Made by a program: the position numbers and the translations under genes. A stretch of 45,996 nt of DNA. Origin: Bacteroidales bacterium UBA1182 (GTDB lineage: Bacteria > Bacteroidota > Bacteroidia > Bacteroidales > Bacteroidaceae). The notes beneath the pieces are model-generated. The model did not search any database. It saw only the letters and a program-made list of their open reading frames with translations, and had not been told where the DNA came from. The stretch covers positions 9,120 through 55,115 of the forward strand of contig DBYQ01000066.1 of assembly GCA_002310015.1 (NCBI GenBank), written 5' to 3'. Of the stretch, positions 16,608-26,241 are shown one piece after another; position 1 is the first letter of the stretch, and every line of letters begins with the position of its first letter.

Positions 16608-18230
16608 TCAATAAACCGCCTGATGGAAATAATCAAAATCGGCATAGCCGCCGGCAGCCTCAGTGGCGTAAGTGTAGAGGCCGGTACGGTAGCCGGTAAA
16701 GTAGTCAAGGCTGAAAGACATCTGGAGAACGGCATCTATATCAGTCCAGTTCTTACCGTCTAAAGAGTAGCTCATGAATGCCTGATCAGCACGCTCACCA
16801 TCCTCCTGGGGAGTAAATACATACTTTATCTTGAGCCAAACCTTATCCTGATTAAACGGGATGCGCAGAGCCTCAGTATCGGGGCTTGGCTGCTGACCTC
16901 CCTGCTGTCCCCAACGGCGACCTTGAGCACGGTGTGTCATGGCTACAAGACTCTTGGAACCATCCTGAGCCACTTCAATACCTATAGTGCAGTAATTGCT
17001 CTGGAAAGCCACAATTCCGGCCCTGTCGCCGGGTTTCATACCGCTGGCATCCATACATACCTCACTGAAGCAACGAGGGCCTACAGTGCGCTGCGTAAGC
17101 GTATTGCGGGCATTAGAAATATTTGTTGCTATCTGGCCCGTCTTGAGGCGGAGCCATCCCTTGCGCTCGGTTACACTCCAAGCGTTGTTATCAGGCTTAT
17201 GGTTCCATTGCCATACCAGATCAAGTTCATTCTTCTTATAGTTGAATTCATCATTATCCCAAGTACGGTTCTTACCACTCTCCGGCAGGTTTACGGTAAA
17301 CTGCTTTACAGGTTTAGTCTCATCACCCAGAATAGGCCATCCGTCAACCCACTTCATAGGCTGCAAGGTAGGAATGCGCCCTACAGCACCGTGATCCTGG
17401 AACATTATGGCATACCAATCACCGTTCTGAGTCTCAATGATACCACCCTGAGCCACACCGTCTCCACGGCCGTCAAAAGCACCGCTCAGAATGGTCTTGC
17501 TCTCATAGGGACCCATCAGGTCCTTGGAGCGCCAGCAGGTCTCTGTACGTACACCGCCGCTGGGCCAGTCAATGACGATTACATAGTAATACTCACCTAT
17601 GTGGTAGATGTGGGCGCCTTCGGCACGCAGGTTATAACCCTGACGCGGAGAATCAATGATAATCTTTTCCTCTGCACCGGCCTTGATAGCAGAACCGTCC
17701 GGCTCAAGCTCAATGATACGGATCTCACCGTTACCCCATACCACATACAGATGGCCGTCCTCAAACAGCATACTGGCATCATGGAACGGGCGGTTTATCA
17801 CTGAGCGTTCCCAATTACTCTTGGTAATATCCTTGGTATGATAAATGTATGTCTTGCTCTGGTCATTGGCTATGAACAAGGCATAGTATGTGCCGTTTAC
17901 ATAACGCAATGATGTAGCCCACTGTCCTTTGCCGTATGCGTTACGGCCGTTACGCAGGTTATATACATCATCATCCTCAAGAAAATCATACACGTAGCTT
18001 AACAATTCCCAATGCACCAGATCCTTGGAGTGCATGATAGGAGCACCCGGGCAGAAATACATGGTTGTACTCACCATATAATAATCATTACCCACACGGA
18101 TCCAGTCATTATCCGGAATGTCAGTATAAGTAAGCGGGTTTACACACTCGGTCTGCTTGTCCTTAGCAGAACAACCTGACCATGCAAGAAGCATGGTCAG
18201 GGTTATAGTAAAAACAGTAATTGCTTTCAT
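16608..18230 (-). CDS. GH43 beta-xylosidase/alpha-L-arabinofuranosidase with C-terminal beta-sandwich, lipoprotein
   Basis: Inverting five-bladed propeller enzyme acting on xylose- or arabinose-containing oligosaccharides. The lipoprotein signal ends WSGC (Cys20). The catalytic domain runs to about residue 330: base Asp40 in TDIPDNDWIRVG, pKa-modulating Asp151 in FHDASMLFEDG, acid Glu204 in LRAEGAHIYHIG. The canonical PDP at the base is PDN here. CPGAPIMHSKDLVHWELLS and GRNAYGKGQWATSLRY resemble subfamily 12 of GH43. The C-terminal 200 residues (FSEVCMDASGMKPGDRAGIVAFQSNYCTIGIEV ... GGYADFDYFHQ) are the beta-sandwich common to large GH43 enzymes, which shapes the active site. It follows the GH43-CBM6 gene by 20 bp and is the last glycosidase of the locus. 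The residues after the lipobox (SAKDKQTE) are only weakly acidic. Confidence 0.9.
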   Translation of the reverse strand: MKAITVFTITLTMLLAWSGCSAKDKQTECVNPLTYTDIPDNDWIRVGNDYYMVSTTMYFCPGAPIMHSKDLVHWELLSYVYDFLEDDDVYNLRNGRNAYGKGQWATSLRYVNGTYYALFIANDQSKTYIYHTKDITKSNWERSVINRPFHDASMLFEDGHLYVVWGNGEIRIIELEPDGSAIKAGAEEKIIIDSPRQGYNLRAEGAHIYHIGEYYYVIVIDWPSGGVRTETCWRSKDLMGPYESKTILSGAFDGRGDGVAQGGIIETQNGDWYAIMFQDHGAVGRIPTLQPMKWVDGWPILGDETKPVKQFTVNLPESGKNRTWDNDEFNYKKNELDLVWQWNHKPDNNAWSVTERKGWLRLKTGQIATNISNARNTLTQRTVGPRCFSEVCMDASGMKPGDRAGIVAFQSNYCTIGIEVAQDGSKSLVAMTHRAQGRRWGQQGGQQPSPDTEALRIPFNQDKVWLKIKYVFTPQEDGERADQAFMSYSLDGKNWTDIDAVLQMSFSLDYFTGYRTGLYTYATEAAGGYADFDYFHQAVY

Positions 18231-18250
18231 GTTACATATTTGTATAATTC

Positions 18251-19603
18251 TTATTCAAAAGAGAGCCAGTCAACCTGGACATTGCCCTTAGAGGCTAAAC
18301 GTACCTTCAAGTGGTGTACACCTGTAGCAGCACCCTTTACCTCTGCTACGACCTCTGATGCGGTGCTTTTGGGGTTGAGCTTAACCTTTGAGATAACCTT
18401 GTCGTCCTGAAGTATCTCAAGTGTACCTGTAGAAGGAGTAATAACCTTTACCTTTACTCTGGCAGGAGCCTTCTCAAAGTTTACGGTATTGTATTTTACC
18501 CATGCACCCGGCTCGTAGAACACGGTCTTCCAGCCTGCAAAATAGTTATCTGTGTCAAGATATGCTATTGAATCACCGCTCTGGCTAATCTCCGAGTAAC
18601 GGTCTATCTGGATCTCAGTGTTAGCCTGAGTTACGCCAATACCACGCAGTGAAGGCTTTACCATACGGATAGAGCCGTCGGGCTCAAAGAAGATGCTGTC
18701 AGCGCAGACTGAACGGTTCTTGTCAAATGCAGGCGAGAAGTCATTGTGGTGGTAGAACAGGTAGGTCTGGCCCTTGAACTCTATGATTGAGTGGTGGTTG
18801 GTCCAGCACTTGTTGGCATGTTCCTCAAAGAATACGCCCATGAACTTGTAGGGACCGAATATGTTGTCTGCCATGCAGTATGCCAGCACCTCTTCAACGT
18901 CACGCGCCCAGGGGAATGTCATATAGTACTTACCGTTATGCTTGAACAGGTACGGACCCTCTACAAGCCCCTTGGTGGGGACCTCCTCTACACGATGACG
19001 GTCTGCAGGATCTGTTGAAACAGAGAGCCAGTCATCATTCATCTTGGTGATGGTTATTCCGGGCATTACAAGATAAGCCTGACCGTCATCATCAACAAAG
19101 ATACAGGGGTCAATACCGCCTACACCCTCCAGCGGAGTAGCCTCAGGGATATAGGGTCCAAAAGGATTATGTGCAATAGCCACACCTACACGGTTTCCGC
19201 CCATACCACGACGACCATTGGCACTAGGCTGCGGTTTGGAACCTGCCGGCCAGAAGAAGTAGTAATTACCGTTGTTAGGATTCTGCTTGCAATCAGGAGC
19301 CCACATTGAGTAACCCTTCTCATTAACCCAAGGTGCTGTCCACTGGTCAACAATCACACCATGGTCCTTCCAATCTGTAAGGTTATCACTTGAGAATACA
19401 TGATAGTCCGCCATGCAGAACCAGTCCTTACGGGCATATTCATCCGGAGCCGGAATATCATGTGAAGGGAATACATATACGCGGTCACCTACCACAAGAG
19501 CAGAAGGATCGGCCGAGAACTGGTCACGGATAATAGGATTCTGTGCCTGTAAGGCAATGCCGGCCATCATAAAAGCGGCCATAAGTGTAAATCTTGCTTT
19601 CAT
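18251..19603 (-). CDS. GH43 glycosidase with C-terminal CBM6-like module
   Basis: 450 residues from ATG 19603, the only ATG that gives a normal signal peptide (MKARFTLMAAFMMAGIALQAQ). No lipobox, so probably periplasmic or released. GH43 propeller at about 20-320: base Asp32 in FSADPSALVVG, Asp165 in GGIDPCIFVDDDG, acid Glu215 in GLVEGPYLFKHNG. TNHHSIIEFKGQTYLFYHH is the conserved histidine segment near the active site. The last 115 residues (YLDTDNYFAGWKTVFYEPGAWVKYNTVNFE ... GVHHLKVRLASKGNVQVDWLSFE) have the shape of a CBM6 xylan-binding sandwich. GH43-CBM6 proteins are often arabinofuranosidases or exo-xylosidases on arabinoxylan. A possible promoter (TATCTTTAT near 19650 on the minus strand) and the terminator at 19701-19746 suggest this gene can start a separate transcript with the next GH43. 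Confidence 0.9.
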   Translation of the reverse strand: MKARFTLMAAFMMAGIALQAQNPIIRDQFSADPSALVVGDRVYVFPSHDIPAPDEYARKDWFCMADYHVFSSDNLTDWKDHGVIVDQWTAPWVNEKGYSMWAPDCKQNPNNGNYYFFWPAGSKPQPSANGRRGMGGNRVGVAIAHNPFGPYIPEATPLEGVGGIDPCIFVDDDGQAYLVMPGITITKMNDDWLSVSTDPADRHRVEEVPTKGLVEGPYLFKHNGKYYMTFPWARDVEEVLAYCMADNIFGPYKFMGVFFEEHANKCWTNHHSIIEFKGQTYLFYHHNDFSPAFDKNRSVCADSIFFEPDGSIRMVKPSLRGIGVTQANTEIQIDRYSEISQSGDSIAYLDTDNYFAGWKTVFYEPGAWVKYNTVNFEKAPARVKVKVITPSTGTLEILQDDKVISKVKLNPKSTASEVVAEVKGAATGVHHLKVRLASKGNVQVDWLSFE

Positions 19604-19700
19604 CTTTATAATGATAATGTTAATAATTAGCACTCTTTCGGTTAGCGGTTATAAAGATACCTTGTTTTACTCAAATGGCATAATAGACTGCACTAAAAAG

Positions 19701-19746
19701 TGATAAAAAGAGAATCGGCGGGGAGCCTTGCGCTCTCCGCCGATTC
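19701..19746 (-). terminator. Terminator of the main PUL transcript
   Basis: GAATCGGCGGGGAG (19712-19725) pairs with CTCTCCGCCGATTC (19733-19746) with one mismatch. On the minus strand it is followed by CTTTTTATC. It lies directly after the stop of the 1426-residue protein and separates the SusCD operon from the two GH43 genes downstream. Confidence 0.85.
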
Positions 19747-19772
19747 ATTATTATGGTTTTGTTATCTTAAGA

Positions 19773-22700
19773 TTACTTGAAAATAACCTTTTCAACAACA
19801 TTACCGCTCTTACGGAAGTAAACCTGTCCCTTCTCAGGAATTGCTACTGGCAGCCAGTTGAGAGTGTAGTACTCATACTCACCAGCCTCAGCCTCAACAA
19901 AGTCAACAACCGTTACAAGTGCGTCATAGTCATAACCCTTAAGAGGAGTGAATGTCAGTGAGAAGTTATCAGCCTTTGACCAGTTGTTTCCTGAAGCCAG
20001 GATGAAGTCAATAGACATCAAGCCTTCCTCAATGGTGATACCAGCAACACTTAATACACCTTCACTTGAAGGATTCTCCTTATAAGACTTACCATCTGCA
20101 ACTGCCGTAAGACTAGAGCTACCGCCGTTACCATTAGCCTTAATGTCAATGCCCAAAGAATAAGTACCTACAGGAAGTCCGGTAACAGTCTGCTTCAACT
20201 CAGCCTTTGAGTTCCAGTCCATAGCGAGCTGGCCGTCAAATACCATGTACTTGCTTTCATCCTCACCGGTGAAGGTAGGATAACCCTCATCATCAGGAGT
20301 TACATATCTGTTACCACTGCCGCCGTTGTTATCAGCCTTGAAGTTCCAACCCGGATAGAGGTTCTCAAATTCCTTATCAAGGATTACGCCCCATACCTGG
20401 TTAGTATTCCATCTGTGCTCAATATGCTGAATCTGAGCACCAGGAGTAACAATCTTTGCATTCTTCAATGTATTACCATCATCCTTAGTAACAGAACCTG
20501 TAACATTAAGGATAGGAGTAGCATACAGATAATAGTTCTTGATGAACGGAGTAAGATCAACTGTCAAGGTATCATTTCCAGCTACAATCTTATCATAGAT
20601 AGCCTCCTTGATAGCCTCCTTCATTATTTCAGCAAGATTATCATCATCCTTCTTGACATTTGCTATACTCTGAGCTGTCTCATCATCATAACTTACCTCA
20701 AGTAAATTGCTTATTGCATTCAGAGCCTTAATGCGCTCAATTGCAACCTTAGCCAAACCTGGAGCAAGTTTAACCTGATAAACAGCATCAGCAAGAGCAG
20801 CGATAGCACCATCAATTTCAGCATCAGTTGAAGTAACTAAAGACATAGTTTTAGCAGTTTCAATAATATCAATCAAGTCTGCAAACTCATCAGATGTGCC
20901 ATAATTAGCTACGTTAGCGCTGTCCTTACTGAATGCTTCTGCAGCATCTATAGCAGGTTTAAGCTTATCATTAAGGGCCAGACGATCATCAACAGCCTTG
21001 AGTGCATCTGTCAATACCTTGGTATCAGCAGCTATCTGGCCAGGAGCCTGTGCTTTGCAAATATAACCGGCATATGAGTCATAAGTAGCCTGCAAATCCT
21101 TTACGCAAGCCATATCCTTATAAGCCTTGAGTGAATCAGCAAAAATAGCCAACTTAGCCTCAACGTCAGCATAAGCCTTGAAGAATGCATCAACAGTATC
21201 AATATGCTTCTGCATAACATCTACAGCCTTGTTGACAACGCTTACTACAGAATCATAAGCAGCAGGAATATGACCCTTACCGGTTACAAGGTTCTCAGCA
21301 ACCATTCTATCAATATATCCATCCTCTGTTTCAGTTCCGGCTGCAGAATTTCTGACAATCACCAAAGCATCATACTCAGAACCCTGGTACTTGTTTTCAT
21401 TACCCACTGTTTCTGCCAATGTAATCCTTTCTTCAGCAGAAGCAACAGCTGCATTCAACTTATGTACAGAAGCATCAGAAAGAGCACCGCCTGATGTTAT
21501 GGTAATATCACTGTACAGAGTACCGTTCCAGTTAGCAGCCTTAGGCATCTCAAACTCAATTATATATTTGCCGTCAGCAGGCACGCTGAATCCATAACTC
21601 AAAGCATCTGCAGTAGAAATAACATAATCGGTCTTCTTACCATCACTGTTAGGAATATGATTGGTAGGTGTAAATGTACCAATGAGAGTCTTGTCATCTG
21701 TTGCTACCTTATCAGGTGTTTTTCCTTCTGGTGCAGGATATACATAGAGATTTGTAGCTGACTTACCATCCCAACCTAAAGCAAAGAATGAGATGTTATA
21801 TCTGCCGGCTGTAAGATTGATGGCATATTTAGAGGTATCAGGTACACCAATGAAGAGGTGTGCGTCTGTGCTGGTACCACGCGGGCACAGATAATAAGCG
21901 CAATCCATCTGGCCAGAAGCACTGTATCTGTAGAGACGGCTGCCTGAACCCTTGGCACCTGTACCAAGCGTATAGTTCTTGTTAGAACCATCAATAATAG
22001 CTACGCCCAGGCAGACTGCTTCTTTTACATTTTCAGGAACATTCCAATTTGTCTGATAAACAGTAACTACAACAGGATTCTTGTCAATATCACCGAAATG
22101 CAGATTTAACTCAACATCTTCACCGTAATCATCACTTACAGTAAGATCAGCATCTGACAGATGAGTAACCTGATCGAAAAGAATTACATAGTCACCGCTG
22201 AGATCACCATTTGTTGATTTATAGCTGTCAGGACGAGAAATGACTGTTCTGCCACCATCATATGACTTGATTGTCCAATACTCAGTCTTACCGTTACCCT
22301 TAACAGTTACAACAGTTCCATTTGTTTCTGCCGCACCCTTATTCTCATAATAAAGTTTTCTTGAGAACTTGAACCAGATGCTGTCCATATCACCTGACAG
22401 ACCGAATGTGCCATCAGCAAACTGCGCATCTTGCCATACAGGAGGCAGGTTCTTAAGAGATCTTACAGTCTTACCCTTTTCATTATATTTAATGGTGGGG
22501 TTAAGAGCAGAAATCTCATTGTGGAAATCAAATACGGCCTTGCTGTCAGCAACCCATAATGAATCCAATCCATTAGGATAATAGTTACCCTTATAGACAA
22601 GTTTCAGGTCCGGACGATCTATAGGATTGCGGAAAGATACAAGAACTGAATCTGCTTCATTGAAGTCACGCATATATCCGCCATCATAAGGCTTTGACCA

Positions 22701-24053
22701 CATATACAGATATTTGCCATGATACTCAGCTGAGAGAATAGGCATATACTCCCAATAGTATTCCTTCTCATCATCATCATAATATCTTGCCCATACGTCA
22801 AAATACTCACCGGGAAGCTCTACTGCAGCAATTTTGTTCTTCTCCATAGCTGCCTGAGCCAGATCAGGCATATTGGTCTGATAACCGAAGTCAACACGGA
22901 TCATGTCATCACAGTGCTCAACACCACCTATCCATGACTTGGTAAGTGAAAGGTTATCAACCTGGAATGTAGTAGAGTCTGAACGGAAAGCCAGACGTAC
23001 AAAGTACTTGTCAGGCTGCTGGACGAACTTAAGGGTAGCGGTATCCGCACTGCCCGGCTCAACCTCACCGGTCTCCTTGTTGATAGGAGTAACCCAATCC
23101 CAGTCATCAGCCCAATAATAACCAAGCAGATAAGCGGAGGCATTACCTACTGAATCATTGTTGTAGTATGCCATAAGGGTTATCTTCTGCCACTTGTCTT
23201 TATCAGATGCACTAGAATAGATAGTGTAATCAGTCTTGTCAGAGAATGTGTTTCTGTCACCTGTGTTAGTTACCAGGAAAGACTTCTCTGAGTGGAAGTA
23301 ACCACGCATCAGATCAAGGCCGATAGTAGGAGCCACTGGATCAGTGGCGATATTACGTGAAGTAGCCCTTACGAATACGGTAACACGGTAAGATGAACGC
23401 TCCTGAATAGTACCAGGGTCAAGACGTACGAACAGGTTTCTACGATACTCAGGAGTCTTACTGTTGCTGGCATTTGCTACGCCGCTACTGTTACCTGAAA
23501 TATAGGTAAAGTACTGTTCACCTGCATTTTCATTCTCACCATAACGGCTAAGACCAAATTGATCTCCACCAATACCATAACCGATCAGGCTTTCTGGGCC
23601 ATGTTTAGAAATCATATGAGTATCCTCTGCCTGAAGAATAGAATCATCAGGCTGAACGGCATCAGTTCTCATGACACCAGAATAAAGATACATCAAAGTA
23701 TCCCTTATACCTGCAATCTCCCACTGCTTCTCACCATTATAAATGTCGGTACCACCAGAGGGATTACCAGTGGCATCACCCTTGTAGTTTCTCTTGTAGT
23801 AAGCAACCTGAGTAATGGAGTCAACAGGTTCTGCCTGCCAGGTAAAAAGAGTAGTAGGACGATTTGGATTAGGATTCAATCTGATTGTATCCCAATCAGC
23901 AGACCCCTCAAAGCCCTGCATGAAAATAACTTTTGCGTCATCATCGTAACGCACCGGTTCTGTTTCACCATTGGGGCCTAAGCCGTCGTCTTGAGCGAAA
24001 GCAGAAACCGAAAACAGGAATAATCCTGCCAATAATAAGTCTCTTTTTTTCAT
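19773..24053 (-). CDS. Large secreted multidomain protein of the PUL with a T9SS-like C-terminal tail
   Basis: 1426 residues from ATG 24053, which gives the signal peptide MKKRDLLLAGLFLFSVSAFAQ; the ATG at 24095 only adds a polar leader. I do not recognise a full-length family. The N-terminal part (about 25-400) contains jelly-roll-like strands (SSYRVTVFVRAT, YFVRLAFRSDSTTFQVDNLSLTKSW). The middle (about 400-870) is beta-rich with many D, Y and W residues. About 880-1180 is mostly helical and alanine-rich (KLNAAVASAEERITLAETVG, DALKAVDDRLALNDKLKPAIDAAEAFSK), like FIVAR-type spacer bundles. About 1200-1390 is another sandwich ending DNFSLTFTPL. The last 35 residues (YTLNWLPVAIPEKGQVYFRKSGN then VVEKVIFK) resemble the type IX secretion sorting tail seen in Bacteroidales. 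No catalytic motif stands out. It follows the second SusD after 166 bp, the place where surface glycan-binding proteins or endo-enzymes usually sit, so polysaccharide binding is the best guess. Confidence 0.7.
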   Translation of the reverse strand: MKKRDLLLAGLFLFSVSAFAQDDGLGPNGETEPVRYDDDAKVIFMQGFEGSADWDTIRLNPNPNRPTTLFTWQAEPVDSITQVAYYKRNYKGDATGNPSGGTDIYNGEKQWEIAGIRDTLMYLYSGVMRTDAVQPDDSILQAEDTHMISKHGPESLIGYGIGGDQFGLSRYGENENAGEQYFTYISGNSSGVANASNSKTPEYRRNLFVRLDPGTIQERSSYRVTVFVRATSRNIATDPVAPTIGLDLMRGYFHSEKSFLVTNTGDRNTFSDKTDYTIYSSASDKDKWQKITLMAYYNNDSVGNASAYLLGYYWADDWDWVTPINKETGEVEPGSADTATLKFVQQPDKYFVRLAFRSDSTTFQVDNLSLTKSWIGGVEHCDDMIRVDFGYQTNMPDLAQAAMEKNKIAAVELPGEYFDVWARYYDDDEKEYYWEYMPILSAEYHGKYLYMWSKPYDGGYMRDFNEADSVLVSFRNPIDRPDLKLVYKGNYYPNGLDSLWVADSKAVFDFHNEISALNPTIKYNEKGKTVRSLKNLPPVWQDAQFADGTFGLSGDMDSIWFKFSRKLYYENKGAAETNGTVVTVKGNGKTEYWTIKSYDGGRTVISRPDSYKSTNGDLSGDYVILFDQVTHLSDADLTVSDDYGEDVELNLHFGDIDKNPVVVTVYQTNWNVPENVKEAVCLGVAIIDGSNKNYTLGTGAKGSGSRLYRYSASGQMDCAYYLCPRGTSTDAHLFIGVPDTSKYAINLTAGRYNISFFALGWDGKSATNLYVYPAPEGKTPDKVATDDKTLIGTFTPTNHIPNSDGKKTDYVISTADALSYGFSVPADGKYIIEFEMPKAANWNGTLYSDITITSGGALSDASVHKLNAAVASAEERITLAETVGNENKYQGSEYDALVIVRNSAAGTETEDGYIDRMVAENLVTGKGHIPAAYDSVVSVVNKAVDVMQKHIDTVDAFFKAYADVEAKLAIFADSLKAYKDMACVKDLQATYDSYAGYICKAQAPGQIAADTKVLTDALKAVDDRLALNDKLKPAIDAAEAFSKDSANVANYGTSDEFADLIDIIETAKTMSLVTSTDAEIDGAIAALADAVYQVKLAPGLAKVAIERIKALNAISNLLEVSYDDETAQSIANVKKDDDNLAEIMKEAIKEAIYDKIVAGNDTLTVDLTPFIKNYYLYATPILNVTGSVTKDDGNTLKNAKIVTPGAQIQHIEHRWNTNQVWGVILDKEFENLYPGWNFKADNNGGSGNRYVTPDDEGYPTFTGEDESKYMVFDGQLAMDWNSKAELKQTVTGLPVGTYSLGIDIKANGNGGSSSLTAVADGKSYKENPSSEGVLSVAGITIEEGLMSIDFILASGNNWSKADNFSLTFTPLKGYDYDALVTVVDFVEAEAGEYEYYTLNWLPVAIPEKGQVYFRKSGNVVEKVIFK

Positions 24054-24163
24054 AAAAAAGTTGTTTAGTGAATAATTAGGTAAAAAAACACTCAATTTTA
24101 AGTTAATTCCAAGTTAAAAAATTAGTTAAACAAAATTTAATAACTCACTCTATTACGATTTTC

Positions 24164-24201
24164 ACAACATATCCCCCTGTTTGATCAGGAGAACATGTTG
24201 T
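24164..24201 (-). promoter_or_regulatory. Imperfect hairpin between SusD and the 1426-residue protein gene
   Basis: ACAACAT (24164-24170) pairs with ATGTTGT (24195-24201), and CCTG with CAGG nearer the loop, with mismatches between. It lies 18 bp after the SusD stop. It could attenuate transcription or protect the upstream mRNA end; there is no long T-run on the minus strand. The rest of the 166-bp gap is AT-rich with no full promoter. Confidence 0.45.
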
Positions 24202-24219
24202 AAAAATAGTTTATCAGTA

Positions 24220-26229
24220 TCAGTCTTCAGGCAGCTTGAGGAACCAGTTAGGATTAAATGAATATCCATCACCACCCTTTAACAGGTTATGAATTTCAGC
24301 ATCCCTAGAATCTTCTAACCAAGGATTATCCATAGTTGCACCCCTGCGCGCAGCTACCCTCTTGGCAAGGAAATCATTCTCTGCAAATCCGCTTCCATTA
24401 TCAGCGGCACGATGCATTGCTATACGCATCAGATCACCAAAACGATATCCTTCAAAACAGGTTTCAAGAGCCATCTCATCAATAAGGAATTCCTCAACAG
24501 CACGAATTGAATCCGTCAAAGGATCTTTTCCCATCAACGGATCTTTCTGAACTCCCGTGGACGGATTTCCATTTGTAAGATCAGCAATCTTCTTACCAAT
24601 AGTATATGTAGAATCTACATTGGCATCACCACAACCTCTTGAATGAATACCCATAGTGTTTCCTCTCAAAATTGTGGTGTTATACTTTGTAACCTCCTTG
24701 CCATCAATTGTCCTTTTGGCATTTGATGTCTTGGCCTCTCTGTCAAAACTCTCTATGTCATAAACTACCCGTTGGAAAGAGTTTCTGTCAAAATTCAAGA
24801 CTCCCGGCATGTTCAGTTGAGCTGCCCTCTTAATGCTGGTACTGTCAATGACCTCACTGCACAACCCTGTCTTAAGTATGTTAAATGCCATCTGGGGCAT
24901 TCCTGCTCTATTCAGGGCTTCTGCAAGTCTCAAATATACGACATCATTTCTGTACAACCAAACTTTTTCTGCATTAATTTTAATTAACGTTTGTTCACTT
25001 GTACTGAGGTTCTTGGAACTGAACTCATCAACTGTTCTGCTCTTTTGGGTAAGAACAGACTGTAGGCGCAAATCTCCACGACGCAATTCAACATCGACAT
25101 CAAGTTTATTGTCTATGTATCTGGGGGCAGGAGTAGGATTTGTTGCCTGAGGATTCAGAAAATGGAAAGAGTATTTCTGACGGGTACTTAGACCTACAAG
25201 AGCCTCGGAACTTGTAAGCTGATAATAATAGTCATTATCCTTAGTAGAATTGAAGATATTGGGCAGGTCACTCACAACGCCATTATAGATATCAGCCTCC
25301 ATCGGGATATAGCATATGTGCGCATCATCAGTTGAGGCATTGGCACCTAATTTGCCTGCATAAGTGTCGCCGTTAGGATCAAGATAAATCCAGTCATAAC
25401 CGAACCACAGAACCTTGGAAGTTGTGGTTGGTCTGGGATTCTCAAATCTGGTCAGATAATCATGATAGTACATGGCAGCTCTGTCATAATGCTCTGCCCA
25501 TAATGCGAGGTCACCCATTATCAGCCTAACCGGGATGAAAAGGTCTACTGAATGATGACTGGTTGAAGACTGTGAACTTCCGGTTTCTCCACCCAGATCC
25601 TTATAATTAGGAGTCTCCTCATCCATATATCTGTCCTTATTCTTCTCAAACTCATAGAGCAAAGTATCAGCTATCCATCTGATATCCCTGAGCTCACCCT
25701 TGAGACTTTGAGCCATGTCACCACTCAGGATGGGTTTATCCAGGAAATATACTTTACCGTAAATCTGAGCCAATTGCAGATATGTCCATGCCCTATAGCA
25801 AAGAACAGCTATATATTCTCTAATAAATACGTTCTTGCGATCCTTATAGAGAGCGGTATCCGCATGAGCAAGGAAGAAATTACAGTTATTGATGATAGAA
25901 TAATAATCAGTGGGATTATTATAACGGTTAGAAGATTTCAGATCCTGAAGTTTGTAATCATACAACTCGGCAAGGTCCTTGTTTGCACGATCTGAAGTCT
26001 TAACAAGATCACCTCTTACCTCACCTAAAATGACGGCGCGGTCAGCAATCTTCTGCATTCCCTTCAAAATACCGAGTACTGAATATACAGTATCAGTAGG
26101 ACTGTCCAAAGTGTTCTCGTCATCATACAATACTATCTTGGAATCAACCCTAAGCATATCCTCACATGAGGATGATACAAAAATTGCGATTAAGACAATA
26201 AACGCAGATGCTATTTTTTTAAGTTTCAT
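24220..26229 (-). CDS. SusD/RagB-family glycan-binding lipoprotein (second pair)
   Basis: 669 residues, longer than most SusD (about 500-600). Lipoprotein signal with Cys22 in SSSC, followed by EDML, an acidic surface-export signal. The TPR helices of the SusD fold are seen in YYSIINNCNFFLAHAD and VFIREYIAVLCYRAWTYLQLAQIYGKVYFLDKPI, the classical SusD N-terminal motif. Near the C-terminus the conserved AVEEFLIDEMALETCFEGYRFGDLMRIAMHR is the usual region before the end. It should cap the SusC barrel and deliver oligosaccharide to it. It lies 12 bp after its SusC. It has diverged strongly from the first SusD in the window, so the two pairs probably bind different ligands or chain lengths. Confidence 0.93.
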   Translation of the reverse strand: MKLKKIASAFIVLIAIFVSSSCEDMLRVDSKIVLYDDENTLDSPTDTVYSVLGILKGMQKIADRAVILGEVRGDLVKTSDRANKDLAELYDYKLQDLKSSNRYNNPTDYYSIINNCNFFLAHADTALYKDRKNVFIREYIAVLCYRAWTYLQLAQIYGKVYFLDKPILSGDMAQSLKGELRDIRWIADTLLYEFEKNKDRYMDEETPNYKDLGGETGSSQSSTSHHSVDLFIPVRLIMGDLALWAEHYDRAAMYYHDYLTRFENPRPTTTSKVLWFGYDWIYLDPNGDTYAGKLGANASTDDAHICYIPMEADIYNGVVSDLPNIFNSTKDNDYYYQLTSSEALVGLSTRQKYSFHFLNPQATNPTPAPRYIDNKLDVDVELRRGDLRLQSVLTQKSRTVDEFSSKNLSTSEQTLIKINAEKVWLYRNDVVYLRLAEALNRAGMPQMAFNILKTGLCSEVIDSTSIKRAAQLNMPGVLNFDRNSFQRVVYDIESFDREAKTSNAKRTIDGKEVTKYNTTILRGNTMGIHSRGCGDANVDSTYTIGKKIADLTNGNPSTGVQKDPLMGKDPLTDSIRAVEEFLIDEMALETCFEGYRFGDLMRIAMHRAADNGSGFAENDFLAKRVAARRGATMDNPWLEDSRDAEIHNLLKGGDGYSFNPNWFLKLPED

Positions 26230-26241
26230 ATTCCAAAATAT

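Noticed and set aside
16923..17804. 293-codon plus-strand frame inside GH43
   Set aside because: Antisense to the GH43 catalytic domain with intact catalytic residues on the minus strand.
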